DNA of 64,000 nucleotides from Paenibacillus bovis (GCF_001421015.2 NZ_CP013023.1:4636001-4700000), one strand, 5' to 3'. Positions 41,139 through 50,491 are shown, counted from the stretch's first letter. Made by a program: numbers and translations. Notes: generated by a model from the sequence alone, not told the origin.

Positions 41139-41178
41139 AAAAAGGTGCCTCGCGACTAAATGCGCAGGCACCTTTTTT
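41139..41178. terminator. Bidirectional terminator between uraA and khtU
   Basis: AAAAAGGTGCCTCGCG pairs with GCGCAGGCACCTTTTTT. Both strands end in a T run. The 214 bp between here and the khtU stop show nothing else. Confidence 0.88.
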
Positions 41179-41392
41179 GGTGATTTTTTTTGTCTATAGC
41201 CAGACTGTTCTGTCCTGAATATAAACACTTTGTATTTCCCCCTGGGATATCCTGGTTCATCCGAACCATCCCGAGCAAGTGATTTTCTTATAATACGATC
41301 GTCCCAGAATAGTCTGTGCCGATTCATGGAAATAGTGTACGGCGTACGCATTATAGGAAAATAATTTGCTTCTGTCTTTGGTCATGGAAATA

Positions 41393-42586
41393 TTATTTGT
41401 TCAGTCGGAATACTTTGGCGATTCCTTTGTATATCCATTTGGATTCTTTGGTCAGTAGTGGACCGAGAATAGCCAGTATCAGTACATAAATTGCGGCAAA
41501 TGGCTGCAATATGGCAGATAATGCTCCTGCTGCACCCAGATTGGCAACGATAATAGAGAATTCTCCACGCGACATAATCGTTAACCCTACATTGGCTGAA
41601 GCCTGCGGCGAGAGATTGGCGGTTTTGCCTGCCATCATGCCGGCTGTATAATTGCCGATCATGGTCAGAATCACAGCCCCAATAGCCAGCCATACCGCAT
41701 TGCCTCCGAGCGACAATGGATCAATCGTTAATCCAAAGCTAAAGAAAAACAGTGCGCCGAAGAAATCACGGAACGGTAAAATAATCTTTTCTATCCGGTG
41801 CATATGCGATGTCTCTGCCAGTACCAGTCCGACCAGCAGCGCGCCAATCGCTTCGGCTACGTGGATCGTTTCGGAGAAACCGGCAATCATGAACAGTGCA
41901 GCGAAGATCACGCACATGAATATTTCATTGGACGGAATATTCAGCAGCCGGTTGAGCAGCGGTACTGCTTTGCGGCCAATAATAAGGATGAGCAGCATAT
42001 AACCGAGTGCAATACCTGCCGATATGAGAATACCACCAATAGAAGTTGCTCCACTAAGCAGCAGTCCAGATAGTACGGATAGATAAACAGCGAGGAATAC
42101 ATCTTCGAACATGATAATACCCAGAATCATCTCGGTCTCCGGGTTGGCTGTACGCTTCAGATCGACCAGTACCTTGGCTACAATCGCACTGGAGGAAATC
42201 GTCGTAATACCTGCAATAACCAGAATCTCCTTGAGTTCAAATCCGGTCGCCCATCCATACAACAGACCCAGTGTAAAGTTAATACCGATATATATGGTAC
42301 CGCCCAGAGCGATTGAGCGCCCTGCTTTGACCAGCCGGCCTACCGAGAATTCGAGTCCCAGATAGAACAGCAGGAAAATGACACCGATTTTGCCCATAAA
42401 TTCGATCAGTTCCGCACTCTGGATAAACCGGAAGTCCACAATCCCGAATACAGGAGCATGCGGACCGACCGCCATCCCTGCCAGAATGTAAAAAGGAACG
42501 ACCGAAAAGCGCAGCTTCGAAGCGAGCAGGCCAGCGAGAGCGACCAGCAGTACAGCAATTCCAATCTCAAATACAATATAATCCAT
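41393..42586 (-). CDS. khtU: K+/H+ antiporter subunit KhtU (CPA2 family)
   Basis: 397 residues, about 12-13 transmembrane helices. FLLFYLGLEFSVGRL, ITTISSSAIVAKVLVD, ILGIIMFEDVFLAVYLS (acidic ion-site helix), HVAEAIGALLVGLVLAETSH and GLTIMSRGEFSIIVANLG are CPA2 (KefB/KhtU) signatures. It exports K+ (and probably NH4+) in exchange for H+. It starts two bases after the khtT stop, so translation is coupled. In Bacillus, KhtU is gated by KhtT, which binds c-di-AMP. The third gene of that operon, khtS, is not visible here. Confidence 0.92.
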   Translation of the reverse strand: MDYIVFEIGIAVLLVALAGLLASKLRFSVVPFYILAGMAVGPHAPVFGIVDFRFIQSAELIEFMGKIGVIFLLFYLGLEFSVGRLVKAGRSIALGGTIYIGINFTLGLLYGWATGFELKEILVIAGITTISSSAIVAKVLVDLKRTANPETEMILGIIMFEDVFLAVYLSVLSGLLLSGATSIGGILISAGIALGYMLLILIIGRKAVPLLNRLLNIPSNEIFMCVIFAALFMIAGFSETIHVAEAIGALLVGLVLAETSHMHRIEKIILPFRDFFGALFFFSFGLTIDPLSLGGNAVWLAIGAVILTMIGNYTAGMMAGKTANLSPQASANVGLTIMSRGEFSIIVANLGAAGALSAILQPFAAIYVLILAILGPLLTKESKWIYKGIAKVFRLNK

Positions 42587-42588
42587 CC

Positions 42589-43083
42589 TCAGCTGCCCCC
42601 TCTCTCAAGCAGCATTTTCAGCGAGTGAATATCATTGCGTTCTCCGGCAATAACCAGTGTATATCCATCCTGCAGTACATATTCCGGTCCCGGGCTGATC
42701 TTTTGCTGTGCCGATTCCAGACTGGCAATAATGACGGTTCCTGTGTTCTCGCGAATGGCGAGCTCACCGATACTTTTGCCAATACAGTGCATGCCTTTAC
42801 GAAGTTTGTACCATTCAATACTTAGCTTGGAAATAGAAAACTCTACCTGCTCCAGTGCAGTCGGCTGATAACTCATACCACCGATAATGCTGGCAACCTG
42901 ACGGGCTTCACGATCATTCAGCGTCATCACCAGCTCATGATCATCCGGAGCTGCCGGTGAACTGTGATACACCTCGCGCTTGCCATCTTCATGGACTACA
43001 ATCGCCACCTTCTCGCGATCATCCGTCTCCACCATAAATTTCCTTCCAATACCGGGCAAGTCCGTCTCACGAATAATAGCCAT
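42589..43083 (-). CDS. khtT: K+/H+ antiporter regulatory subunit KhtT
   Basis: 164 residues. MAIIRETDLPGIGRKFMVETDDREKVAIVVHEDGKREVYH begins the KhtT N-terminal domain; the C-terminal half (KSIGELAIRENTGTVIIASLES...GPEYVLQDGYTLVIAGERNDIHSLKML) is an RCK_C (TrkA_C) domain, which in KhtT binds c-di-AMP. It controls KhtU opening at high pH or high K+. AAGGAGGGGG upstream of the ATG at 43083 sets the start; the frame extends to 43155. No ydaO-type riboswitch was seen upstream; the AT-rich leader instead carries a compact hairpin with T run and direct repeats. Confidence 0.92.
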   Translation of the reverse strand: MAIIRETDLPGIGRKFMVETDDREKVAIVVHEDGKREVYHSSPAAPDDHELVMTLNDREARQVASIIGGMSYQPTALEQVEFSISKLSIEWYKLRKGMHCIGKSIGELAIRENTGTVIIASLESAQQKISPGPEYVLQDGYTLVIAGERNDIHSLKMLLERGGS

Positions 43084-43192
43084 ACTTCCCCCTCCTTTTT
43101 TGTATAGGTTAACATTGCCATATACAGTGTATGCATAATGCCACACTCCCAGCATGCCTCTCTACACTATACGGGGCCGGGGCCGGATGGTT

Positions 43193-43256
43193 TCAATAAA
43201 AAGGCGATTTTCTGCCTTTTTTGTTCAAAAAACGCCAAAAAAGGCGATTTTCATAA
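43193..43256 (-). other. khtT upstream region with candidate terminator-like hairpin
   Basis: On the minus strand CGCC-TTTTTT-GGCG followed by TTTTTT forms a short hairpin with T run at about 43220-43248, inside a duplicated AAAAAGGCGATTTTC sequence (about 43198-43212 and 43241-43255). It lies about 120 bp before khtT and could attenuate its transcript. The rest of 43257-43510 is AT-rich, with a palindrome at 43311-43335 and two CGCATAGG-containing copies. Confidence 0.4.
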
Positions 43257-43510
43257 AATGACGTTCTTCATGGTGAGTAGATCTAAAGATGATTCCGATG
43301 AAACCCAAAATGCATATTTTAATAAAATATGCATTTTACAGACTTTATTAACGCTAAATATGTATATTTTTGCATTTCTCCCTATGCGGAAAATATGACA
43401 AGACCAAATCTGTATATTTGTATATTCACTTTACTTCCTATGCGAAACGAAAAGGATCTCCTTGCAGAGAAAATCTCTTTGGTTTTCTATCCAACCCCAT
43501 CGAAGAAAAT

Positions 43511-43548
43511 AAAAAAGAGCACGAGGAGTCCTGCTCCCCATGCTCTTT
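43511..43548 (-). terminator. Intrinsic terminator after apt
   Basis: On the minus strand AAAGAGCA..GGAG pairs with CTCC..TGCTCTTT, followed by TTTTTATTTTC. Confidence 0.88.
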
Positions 43549-43582
43549 GTATGGTCTGTATCCGTTCAGACTGTTGCTGAAA

Positions 43583-44101
43583 TCAGAAAGGATATTGTGT
43601 CAGCGTGAATACTTCCACATCCGGCAGTTTTTCACGGCCGTTTAGATCCTGCAGCTCGATCATAAATGCTGCACCTACTACATTACCGCCCACCTGACGA
43701 ATCAGGTCTACACAGGTTGCGATTGTGCCGCCTGTAGCGAGCAGGTCATCGGCGATCAGTACGTTCTGACCTTCTGTAATTGCGTCCACATGCATAGCCA
43801 GTACATCTTTGCCGTATTCCAGCGCGTATTCAGCCTGGATCGTTTTGTAAGGCAGTTTACCTGTTTTGCGAATCGGAATAAAGCCTACACCCAGCGCATA
43901 AGCAAGTGGTGCACCTACTACGAATCCACGTGCTTCCGGTCCGGCAATCACATCGATTTTCAGTTCTTTCACCAGCTTTTTCAGCTCATCGATAGACTCC
44001 TTGTAAGCTTCACCATTTTGCAGCAGGGTTGTAATATCTTTAAAACTGATTCCTTCCTGCGGAAAATCCGGAATCACACGAATATGCTCTTTAAAATCCA
44101 A
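43583..44101 (-). CDS. apt: Adenine phosphoribosyltransferase
   Basis: 172 residues. DFPQEGISFKDITTLLQNG at the N-terminus and the PRPP-binding loop VLIADDLLATGGTIATC are definitive. It makes AMP from adenine and PRPP, a salvage step that matches the purine permease in the window. A TTG at 44101 is the start, with AGGAGG nine bases upstream and no ATG at a good distance. It follows recJ by only 27 bp, the order recJ-apt-rel seen in many Firmicutes, although uraA and khtTU interrupt apt-rel here. Terminator at 43511-43548. Confidence 0.96.
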   Translation of the reverse strand: MDFKEHIRVIPDFPQEGISFKDITTLLQNGEAYKESIDELKKLVKELKIDVIAGPEARGFVVGAPLAYALGVGFIPIRKTGKLPYKTIQAEYALEYGKDVLAMHVDAITEGQNVLIADDLLATGGTIATCVDLIRQVGGNVVGAAFMIELQDLNGREKLPDVEVFTLTQYPF

Positions 44102-44128
44102 AAAAATCTCCTCCTAAAAATAGATCGG

Positions 44129-46543
44129 TTATGATGCGCCTTGCATGCGGGAAATCATCCATGAAGTTAATTGCGGCAGATCACTTTCACATAACATATA
44201 TTCCATTTCAGCCAGTTCGCCAAGTTCCCGGTACAGCTGTGAGCTGTCGAGCGGACGTTTTACCGGAGCGTTATTCAGCATAACCTGTCCATCCCGACGG
44301 ATAATAAACTCCAGTTCCTCGAACACTTCCAGCATCATCTGTACCATTCTTACCGAGCTGGAGGTTTTTTGACTTAGATAGGGAACCAGCTTCGCTTCCT
44401 CCGCGATCGTCTCGCTGGATTTGACAAGCCACCCGTATATCAGTTTAAAACGGTCCCGGTCGGGTATCTGCAGACGTTCCTGCTGCTGCGGCCGATCATG
44501 AAGCAGGACGATATTTTCAAGAGAAGTGAACTGTTCGAAAATAGTATCCAGCTGCTCGATATGCGCCGGTAATGATAACAGACATAATGTGCGTATAGCT
44601 TCTGCCCCATACTGTGTGGAGACATGATTGCAAGCTGCGATATCAACTTTTCTATCATAACCCCAAAGGGATACATCCGACAATTGGGTTTTTAAAGTTT
44701 CCACCCGATTTTCGCTGCACAGCACACCCAGCTGGCCACCTTCCACGCCCATATAACGCGACCATTTCTGCCGGATGGTCTTCAGATGCTGCTCCCACTG
44801 ACCGGAACTGCGCCGATCCCAGACCTGAAGTCCAGGCACAGCCAGATCCTGTACCATCAGCTGCGGCTTGCGATTGCCACGCCATTCGTTAATGCTGGTC
44901 TCGGCCAGTATATCAATCCGGTCACCCTCGGACAGCAGCTCAGCCAGTTCGCCTTTGCCAAAAGCAATGCCTTCCATCATGGTTCCATCCTGCTCTACAA
45001 CGAGCCGCAGATGATCCAGCGTCTTGCCGATGGCTTTGGCCTGGGTCACGGTCACACCGCGCAGAACAATACGCGGCAAAGGATTGGACATGCCAAAGGG
45101 AGCCAGCTGATCCAGCTCCTCGATCGCAGACAGGGTGAGTTGATCCAGCGTGCATTCATGATCCGCTGCTGTCTGGGGAACCAGATCTTCTTCGGTCAGC
45201 ATGCCTGCTGCCCGTTCATTCAGCCGCCGCCGGAATTCGTTCAGCTGATCCCGGTGCAGACTCATACCTGCTGCCGATGGATGACCGCCAAAATGATCCA
45301 TCACATCCTCGCAATCCAGCAGTGCCTTATAGATATCATAGCCGGGGATAGAACGTGCGGAGCCTTTACTCATGCCTGTCTGCGGGTCGGTACCGAGCAC
45401 AATCGTAGGCCGGTAATAACGATCTAGCAGTTTGGATGCCACTATACCGACAACCCCGGGATTCCAGCCTTCGCCAGCTACGACAATTACATGCGGAATG
45501 CTGCCATTGTTCATGTCTTTCTCGGCTTCCAGCATGATAATGGCCTCCTGTACCATCCGGTTTACCAGATCCTGCCGTTCTTTATTCAGCTGATCCAGTT
45601 CAAAAGAGATCTGATCGGCTTCTGCCTGGTTGGTAGTCGTGAGCAGCTCCACTGCGCGTTTGGCATGCTCCATGCGTCCACTGGCATTAATGCGCGGTGC
45701 CATAGCAAAAGCAATATGGGTCGCCGACATCTGCGCCGGATCGATCGCTGCAATATTCATCAGTGCGCGTACACCGGCAAATGCACTGTGCTTCATCCGC
45801 TCTACACCCGTACGCACCATCATCCGGTTCTCATCTTCCAGCGGCATCAAATCGGCCACTGTACCGATCGAGACGATCTCCAGCCACTCTTCCGGTACCT
45901 GGTCCTTGCCGAGCAGTGCCTGTGCCAGCTTGTAGGCCACACCTACACCAGCCAATCCTTTAAAAGGATACGTGCAGTATTCAAGCTTCGGATTCACGAG
46001 CGCACAGGCAGCAGGCAGCTCTGCCGGCGGCTCATGATGATCGGTTACGACCACATCGATTCCGAGCGCTGCAGCATGGGCAATCTGGGACACTGCACTG
46101 ATCCCGGTGTCGACCGTAACAATCAGCGTCACTCCCTGTGCATGTGCCTGATCAATCGCATGGTTATGCAGACCATAGCCCTCTTTGGAGCGATGGGGAA
46201 TATAAATATCGTAATCGGCGTTCAGATGACGCATCAACTGAATCATCAGTGATGTACTGGATACACCGTCAGCATCATAATCGCCATAGATCCATATCTT
46301 CTCGCCTGCCGACAAAGCCTGGCGTATCCGCTCTACCGCTTCCTTCATACCGGCCAGCAGATAAGGATCATGCGATGTACTGCGGCTGCCCGACAGGAAT
46401 TCGGCCGCTTCCATTTCTCCCGTATATCCTCTGCCAGCCAGCAGCGAAGCCGTTAGCTCCGAGATCCCCAGCTTTGCACTGAGCCTCTGGGCTTCAGCCG
46501 GATCGGGATAATGTACATTCCAGTGATATTGTGAATGAATCAT
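44129..46543 (-). CDS. recJ: Single-stranded-DNA-specific exonuclease RecJ
   Basis: 804 residues. The DHH core shows IYGDYDADGVSSTSLM (motif I), LIVTVDTGIS (II), VVTDHHEPP (III) and further DHH metal residues; the DHHA1 domain carries GGHPSAAGMSL, and an OB fold follows (about 470-570). About 230 further residues form a Firmicute-type C-terminal region ending in MLCESDLPQLTSWMISRMQ. It degrades single-stranded DNA 5' to 3' in RecFOR repair and mismatch repair. AAGGAGG before the ATG at 46543 sets the start, and the gene follows the CDF gene by 11 bp, so both are likely one transcript. Confidence 0.95.
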   Translation of the reverse strand: MIHSQYHWNVHYPDPAEAQRLSAKLGISELTASLLAGRGYTGEMEAAEFLSGSRSTSHDPYLLAGMKEAVERIRQALSAGEKIWIYGDYDADGVSSTSLMIQLMRHLNADYDIYIPHRSKEGYGLHNHAIDQAHAQGVTLIVTVDTGISAVSQIAHAAALGIDVVVTDHHEPPAELPAACALVNPKLEYCTYPFKGLAGVGVAYKLAQALLGKDQVPEEWLEIVSIGTVADLMPLEDENRMMVRTGVERMKHSAFAGVRALMNIAAIDPAQMSATHIAFAMAPRINASGRMEHAKRAVELLTTTNQAEADQISFELDQLNKERQDLVNRMVQEAIIMLEAEKDMNNGSIPHVIVVAGEGWNPGVVGIVASKLLDRYYRPTIVLGTDPQTGMSKGSARSIPGYDIYKALLDCEDVMDHFGGHPSAAGMSLHRDQLNEFRRRLNERAAGMLTEEDLVPQTAADHECTLDQLTLSAIEELDQLAPFGMSNPLPRIVLRGVTVTQAKAIGKTLDHLRLVVEQDGTMMEGIAFGKGELAELLSEGDRIDILAETSINEWRGNRKPQLMVQDLAVPGLQVWDRRSSGQWEQHLKTIRQKWSRYMGVEGGQLGVLCSENRVETLKTQLSDVSLWGYDRKVDIAACNHVSTQYGAEAIRTLCLLSLPAHIEQLDTIFEQFTSLENIVLLHDRPQQQERLQIPDRDRFKLIYGWLVKSSETIAEEAKLVPYLSQKTSSSVRMVQMMLEVFEELEFIIRRDGQVMLNNAPVKRPLDSSQLYRELGELAEMEYMLCESDLPQLTSWMISRMQGAS

Positions 46544-46554
46544 GATGTGCCTCC

Positions 46555-47538
46555 TTAATGAATCATGCCGTCGCCGGATTGTTCACGGCTCTGTGTCCAC
46601 TCGTAATTGGACTTGTACGGATAGCCTCCCGTATACGGCAGAACCTGTACTTCTACACTGCTTACATGAGCAAACCGGGTAAGCAGCAGATTTTTGGCAT
46701 AGTCTGCAATTTCAGCTGCAGCCTGTACACTGATCTGGGGATTGACCCCTATTTTCAAATGAATACGGATACCGTCACTGTACTCCTGCGCTTTGAGATC
46801 TTCAATCGTGATCACGCCTCGTACGCGCTGCACAGTCTCCATAAAAGCTGCTGCATCTTCACGCTCCAGATCCTGTACCAGCGAACCATACACCGTCTGC
46901 CTGGCTATCTGGTAGCCCTGACGCCACAGAATCGCAGCTACCAGAATCGCAGAGACCGGCTCTATATAATACAGCTTATCCATTTGCAGTTCCAGCGCCG
47001 CAATCGTACCGAGCATACCTGCCAGTACCAGAATCGAGGAATACAGCGAATACCGATGCGTATCGATCTCCTCGGCCAGCTTTGCAGATCTCTGTTTATT
47101 CGTATAACGATAGCGATAGCGGAATAGCGCTTCATTGACTGCCATTGCCAGAAAAACAACTACAATCGCGTAGGGCTTGGGATCGGGAGTATGCTCGGAC
47201 ATCAGATCACGTACCGCAGATATGGCAATTTCCAGACCACCGAGCAGCAGCAACACCGTCAGCAGCAGATTCGTAAATGGAGCAGCCGTTTTATTGTAGC
47301 GTTCTTTGGCTGCTGTACGATCTTCCTCTGTCCGGGTACGTGAACGCCGATATTTTTTGGACAGTCGTTCTGCCAGACTGCTGACTGCACTGGAAGCCGT
47401 ATAGAGCGCATCGCCCATCAGTGCTTTGTTGCTGGCTGCATAGGCAGTGACTGCTTTCACTATAGCCAGTATCAATCCAGCCAGTATGGATGTCCAGAAT
47501 ACTTTTTCCTGCTGACGGATATCGTTGTTTCTCACCAT
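46555..47538 (-). CDS. Cation diffusion facilitator family protein with degenerate metal site
   Basis: 327 residues: six hydrophobic helices, then a cytoplasmic ferredoxin-like C-terminal domain (about 205-300). The fold is that of CDF transporters (zinc or manganese efflux), but the canonical metal site is not complete. Helix 2 reads MGDALYTASS, so the first Asp (43) is kept but the second (four residues on) is Thr47. Helix 5 reads DTHRYSLYSS, so the His (161) is kept but its Asp partner is Leu165. AGGAGG precedes the ATG at 47538. It lies between secF and recJ, 76 bp after secF. It may transport another ion or act as a sensor; the loss of residues is seen directly. Confidence 0.8.
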   Translation of the reverse strand: MVRNNDIRQQEKVFWTSILAGLILAIVKAVTAYAASNKALMGDALYTASSAVSSLAERLSKKYRRSRTRTEEDRTAAKERYNKTAAPFTNLLLTVLLLLGGLEIAISAVRDLMSEHTPDPKPYAIVVVFLAMAVNEALFRYRYRYTNKQRSAKLAEEIDTHRYSLYSSILVLAGMLGTIAALELQMDKLYYIEPVSAILVAAILWRQGYQIARQTVYGSLVQDLEREDAAAFMETVQRVRGVITIEDLKAQEYSDGIRIHLKIGVNPQISVQAAAEIADYAKNLLLTRFAHVSSVEVQVLPYTGGYPYKSNYEWTQSREQSGDGMIH

Positions 47539-47557
47539 ACTTCCTCCTAAGACAAGA

Positions 47558-47595
47558 TGAAGCCGCGTCGGTATGAGGACCAGGACGCGGCTTCA
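47558..47595 (-). terminator. Hairpin between secF and the CDF gene
   Basis: TGAAGCCGCGTC pairs with GACGCGGCTTCA, a perfect 12-bp stem. There is no T tract on the minus strand, so termination is uncertain. Confidence 0.45.
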
Positions 47596-47614
47596 GGCAG
47601 GTTAGCTTGCGATG

Positions 47615-48526
47615 TTAGGCCGTCGTCTTCGACGGTGCTTTCGCTTTTGGTTTCTGTCTGTTTTTGAGTACCAACCACAGCGGACTTGCGATGAAGATCG
47701 AAGAGTAAGCTCCGAAAGCAAGACCGATCATCATAGCCAGTGAGAACATACGGATGGACTCACTACCCATAATGAATAACAGCAGACAGGCGATAAATAC
47801 AGTCAATACCGTATTCAGGGAGCGTGTCATTGTCTGAGAAATACTCTTGTTCACAATATCGGCAACATCTCCGCGTTTTCTCTGTTTGGCAAAACGCAGA
47901 TTACTCCGGATACGGTCAAAGATAACGATCGTATCATTCAGGGAATAACCGATAATCGTCAATACAGCAGTGATAAAGGTCAGATCTACTTCCAGACGGA
48001 AAATAGAGAAGACCGAGATGACCAGGAATGCATCATGCAGCAGCGCTACAACAGAAGCTACCGCAAAACGCCATTCAAACCGGATCGTTACGTAAATGAT
48101 AATTCCGAGACTGGCGAGCAATACTGCCCATAGCGCGTTACGTTCCAGCTCTTTGGCAATAGTTGGATCAACAGTATTCACTTCGAATGAAGCACCGCTG
48201 TCCAGCTGTTTGTTAAATGCCTGTTTCAGCTGATTTTCCTGTGTATCGGTCAGTACGGTTTCGAAACGGATCGACATGCGTCCGTCACCGCCCACACTGA
48301 TACTTGGATCCTTGCTCAAATTAAGACTTTCCACTACAGGAGCTACCTGCGCTTCTGTCAGTGGCTTGGTCAGTGTCACATCGACATTGGAACCTGAACG
48401 GAAATCAACGCCATAATTCAATCCTGCAACTGCTAAGGAGATAATACCGGCAATCGTCAGAATAATAGAGAATGTATAAAAATACTTACTCAGCTTTACA
48501 AAGTCATAATTCCACTTAAAGCGCAT
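47615..48526 (-). CDS. secF: Protein translocase subunit SecF
   Basis: 303 residues, six transmembrane helices with a periplasm-side domain after helix 1. NYGVDFRSGSNVDVTLT near the N-terminus, TIIGYSLNDTIVIFDRIRSNL and SLNTVLTVFIACLLLF are SecF hallmarks. It works with SecD to pull proteins through SecYEG using the proton gradient. The ATG at 48526 is chosen because AAAGGAG lies ten bases upstream; a GTG at 48535 is too close. The start overlaps the secD stop region, so translation is coupled. Confidence 0.95.
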   Translation of the reverse strand: MRFKWNYDFVKLSKYFYTFSIILTIAGIISLAVAGLNYGVDFRSGSNVDVTLTKPLTEAQVAPVVESLNLSKDPSISVGGDGRMSIRFETVLTDTQENQLKQAFNKQLDSGASFEVNTVDPTIAKELERNALWAVLLASLGIIIYVTIRFEWRFAVASVVALLHDAFLVISVFSIFRLEVDLTFITAVLTIIGYSLNDTIVIFDRIRSNLRFAKQRKRGDVADIVNKSISQTMTRSLNTVLTVFIACLLLFIMGSESIRMFSLAMMIGLAFGAYSSIFIASPLWLVLKNRQKPKAKAPSKTTA

Positions 48527-49985
48527 CGCGTTCACTCTCCTTTACGCCAAAATACTCCGGTTTGTTAACCAGTCTCCCTTTAACAAGCAGGGACAGTAAA
48601 AAGCGAGAGAAGAACACGTTGGTAACGATACTTACAAGAATATTGAAAATCAGTACCAATGCAAAGCCTCTTACAGCACCTGTACCCAGAGCAAACATTA
48701 CGGCAGCAGCAATAATGGTAGTTAACTGGGCATCCATAATGGTACCGAATGAACTTCTGCTTCCTGCTTTGAAAGCAGACGAGATACTCTTACCGTTACG
48801 AATCTCGTCCTTGATACGCTCATAGGTGATGATATTGGAATCGACTGCCATACCTACACCCAGAATAAAGGCTGCGATACCCGGCAATGTCAATGTGAAA
48901 TCACCTGCAACGAAGATCATAACTGTGAGCCATACATAAGTGATAATACTGAATCCGGCGATCAGTCCCGGAATACGGTATACCAGAATCATAAAGATCA
49001 GAATGATAATAGAAGCTACTACACCGGCTTTCAGTGTCTCGTTCAGAGACTGCTGTCCCAGGGAAGCTCCTACACTCTGGGAATAGATTTCGTTCAGTTT
49101 CAGCGGCAGTGCACCCAGATTGATCTGGTCTTTGAGCTGCTGTGCTTCCTGAACGGTGTAGCTGCCGGAAATGCTGGCTTTGCCATCTGTCAGTTCAGCT
49201 CTTACAGTTGGTGCGGACAACAGTTGGCCATTCAGGAAGATTCCGAGCGGCTGATTGATCAGACGTTTGGTAATCTCTCCGAATTTTTTGGCATCTTTGA
49301 CTTCGATAGTAATTTCAGGCTGCTGCAGTGAGTTATACACTACCGATGCCCCATTTTCCTTGAAGTCATCACCAGTCAATTCTATTTTACAGTAAAGTTT
49401 TGCCGGATCTTCATTGGCATAAGTATTTTCTGTAGCTGTAGTGCCGGCGGCTCCTGTGTCAGGAGTTACGGTCACTCCCTGCGGCAATCCTTCGGTCTGT
49501 GCAGATACTGCATTGCTGTCCGAAGATTTGCTATCAGTGCTGCTGGTTTTGTCTGCAGCTTTGGACTTGCTGGTATCCTGGCCCTGCTTCTCGGCAGATG
49601 GGATTCCCGATTGTTTTGAAGCATCTGTTGAACAACCGTCCATACTACGGAAAGTCAATTCAGCAGGTTCTTTCATAGTTTTGCGGACTGTTGCTTCATC
49701 TGTAACACCGGCAATTCTCAGACGAATACGATCCGTACCCTCTGTTGTAATTTCCGGTTCACTTGTACCAAGGGCATTGGCGCGTTGTTCCAGACTTCTT
49801 GCAGTCTGCGTCAGAGATTCTCTGGTAACTGCTTCCCCCTGCGTGGTTGGCGTAGCCTGATACAAGATTTCAAAACCGCCTTTAAGATCGAGTCCCAGAC
49901 GGACATCTTTAAATAGCGGGGTCGTTGTACCGATAATACCGGCCACGACAAGTATGACGACTACGAAGCTGATGATTCTGTTCAT
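48516..49985 (-). CDS. secD: Protein translocase subunit SecD with a long Ser/Thr-rich insertion
   Basis: 489 residues. VRLGLDLKGGFEILY after the first helix, GAALPLKL-type P1 head sequence, and the C-terminal GIAAFILGVGMAVDSNIITYERIKDEI define SecD. Residues 118-192 are a low-complexity stretch rich in Ser, Thr, Lys, Asp and Gly, placed in the extracytoplasmic P1 head and absent from most SecD. It is flanked by Cys118 and Cys199, which might form a disulfide. The start is ATG 49985 (MNRIISF); an AAAGGGG lies about 13 bases upstream. SecD and SecF are separate genes here, as in many Paenibacillus, whereas Bacillus has a fused SecDF. Confidence 0.95.
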   Translation of the reverse strand: MNRIISFVVVILVVAGIIGTTTPLFKDVRLGLDLKGGFEILYQATPTTQGEAVTRESLTQTARSLEQRANALGTSEPEITTEGTDRIRLRIAGVTDEATVRKTMKEPAELTFRSMDGCSTDASKQSGIPSAEKQGQDTSKSKAADKTSSTDSKSSDSNAVSAQTEGLPQGVTVTPDTGAAGTTATENTYANEDPAKLYCKIELTGDDFKENGASVVYNSLQQPEITIEVKDAKKFGEITKRLINQPLGIFLNGQLLSAPTVRAELTDGKASISGSYTVQEAQQLKDQINLGALPLKLNEIYSQSVGASLGQQSLNETLKAGVVASIIILIFMILVYRIPGLIAGFSIITYVWLTVMIFVAGDFTLTLPGIAAFILGVGMAVDSNIITYERIKDEIRNGKSISSAFKAGSRSSFGTIMDAQLTTIIAAAVMFALGTGAVRGFALVLIFNILVSIVTNVFFSRFLLSLLVKGRLVNKPEYFGVKESERDAL

Positions 49986-50200
49986 CCCGTATGTGGTTCC
50001 CCTTTCATTCTCAATATTCCTATTATAGCGATGCGGCAAATGACAGTCAATTTACCAGTGGTCGGCAAAACAAACAGGCTGATGCCTGTCCGACACCGGC
50101 CCAGCTTGGTCTTGGTCCAATGAGTCAATCAAATTCACCTGCGAACACACCTTACCATCTGGCAGACGATCTGCGCAATACCGTATTTCTCACAAACCAA

Positions 50201-50491
50201 TTATCCGCCATATGGAGGCCTGAATTCCTGCATATCCGTGCTTTCCATTTTCTTATAGGAAGACATCGTCAGATAATGCATCAGCTGATTGGGTTTCATT
50301 GATAAAATATCATTGACCAGCTCGTACAGTCGGGGCATGCCCTGCTTTTCGTACTTGTTGTTCAGGCAGTCCCAAAGTTCTTCCGAAGTCAGCTGCTCAT
50401 ATCCCAGCATCGCAAATTCTTCTATTTTGCTCTGGCAGAGCGAGTCAATCAGTTCGGTCAATTCCGCATTGCTTAATTCGTCCATGTCCAC
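50201..50491 (-). CDS. comN: Post-transcriptional regulator ComN (YrzD)
   Basis: 96 residues. ELSNAELTELIDSLCQSKIEEFAMLGYEQLTSEELWDCLNNKYEKQGMPRLYELVNDILSM resembles ComN, which in Bacillus promotes expression of the comE competence message and locates at the division site and poles. The protein is mostly alpha-helical with two Cys. The start is a GTG at 50491 (GGAAGG six bases upstream) or the ATG at 50485. It sits beside secD, as in Bacillus, but the gene beyond it is an ArsB/NhaD permease rather than spoVB. Confidence 0.85.
   Translation of the reverse strand: MDMDELSNAELTELIDSLCQSKIEEFAMLGYEQLTSEELWDCLNNKYEKQGMPRLYELVNDILSMKPNQLMHYLTMSSYKKMESTDMQEFRPPYGG

Noticed and set aside
43084..43510. 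c-di-AMP (ydaO) riboswitch before khtT
   Set aside because: The conserved ydaO core was not found on the minus strand, although the region is long enough and structured.
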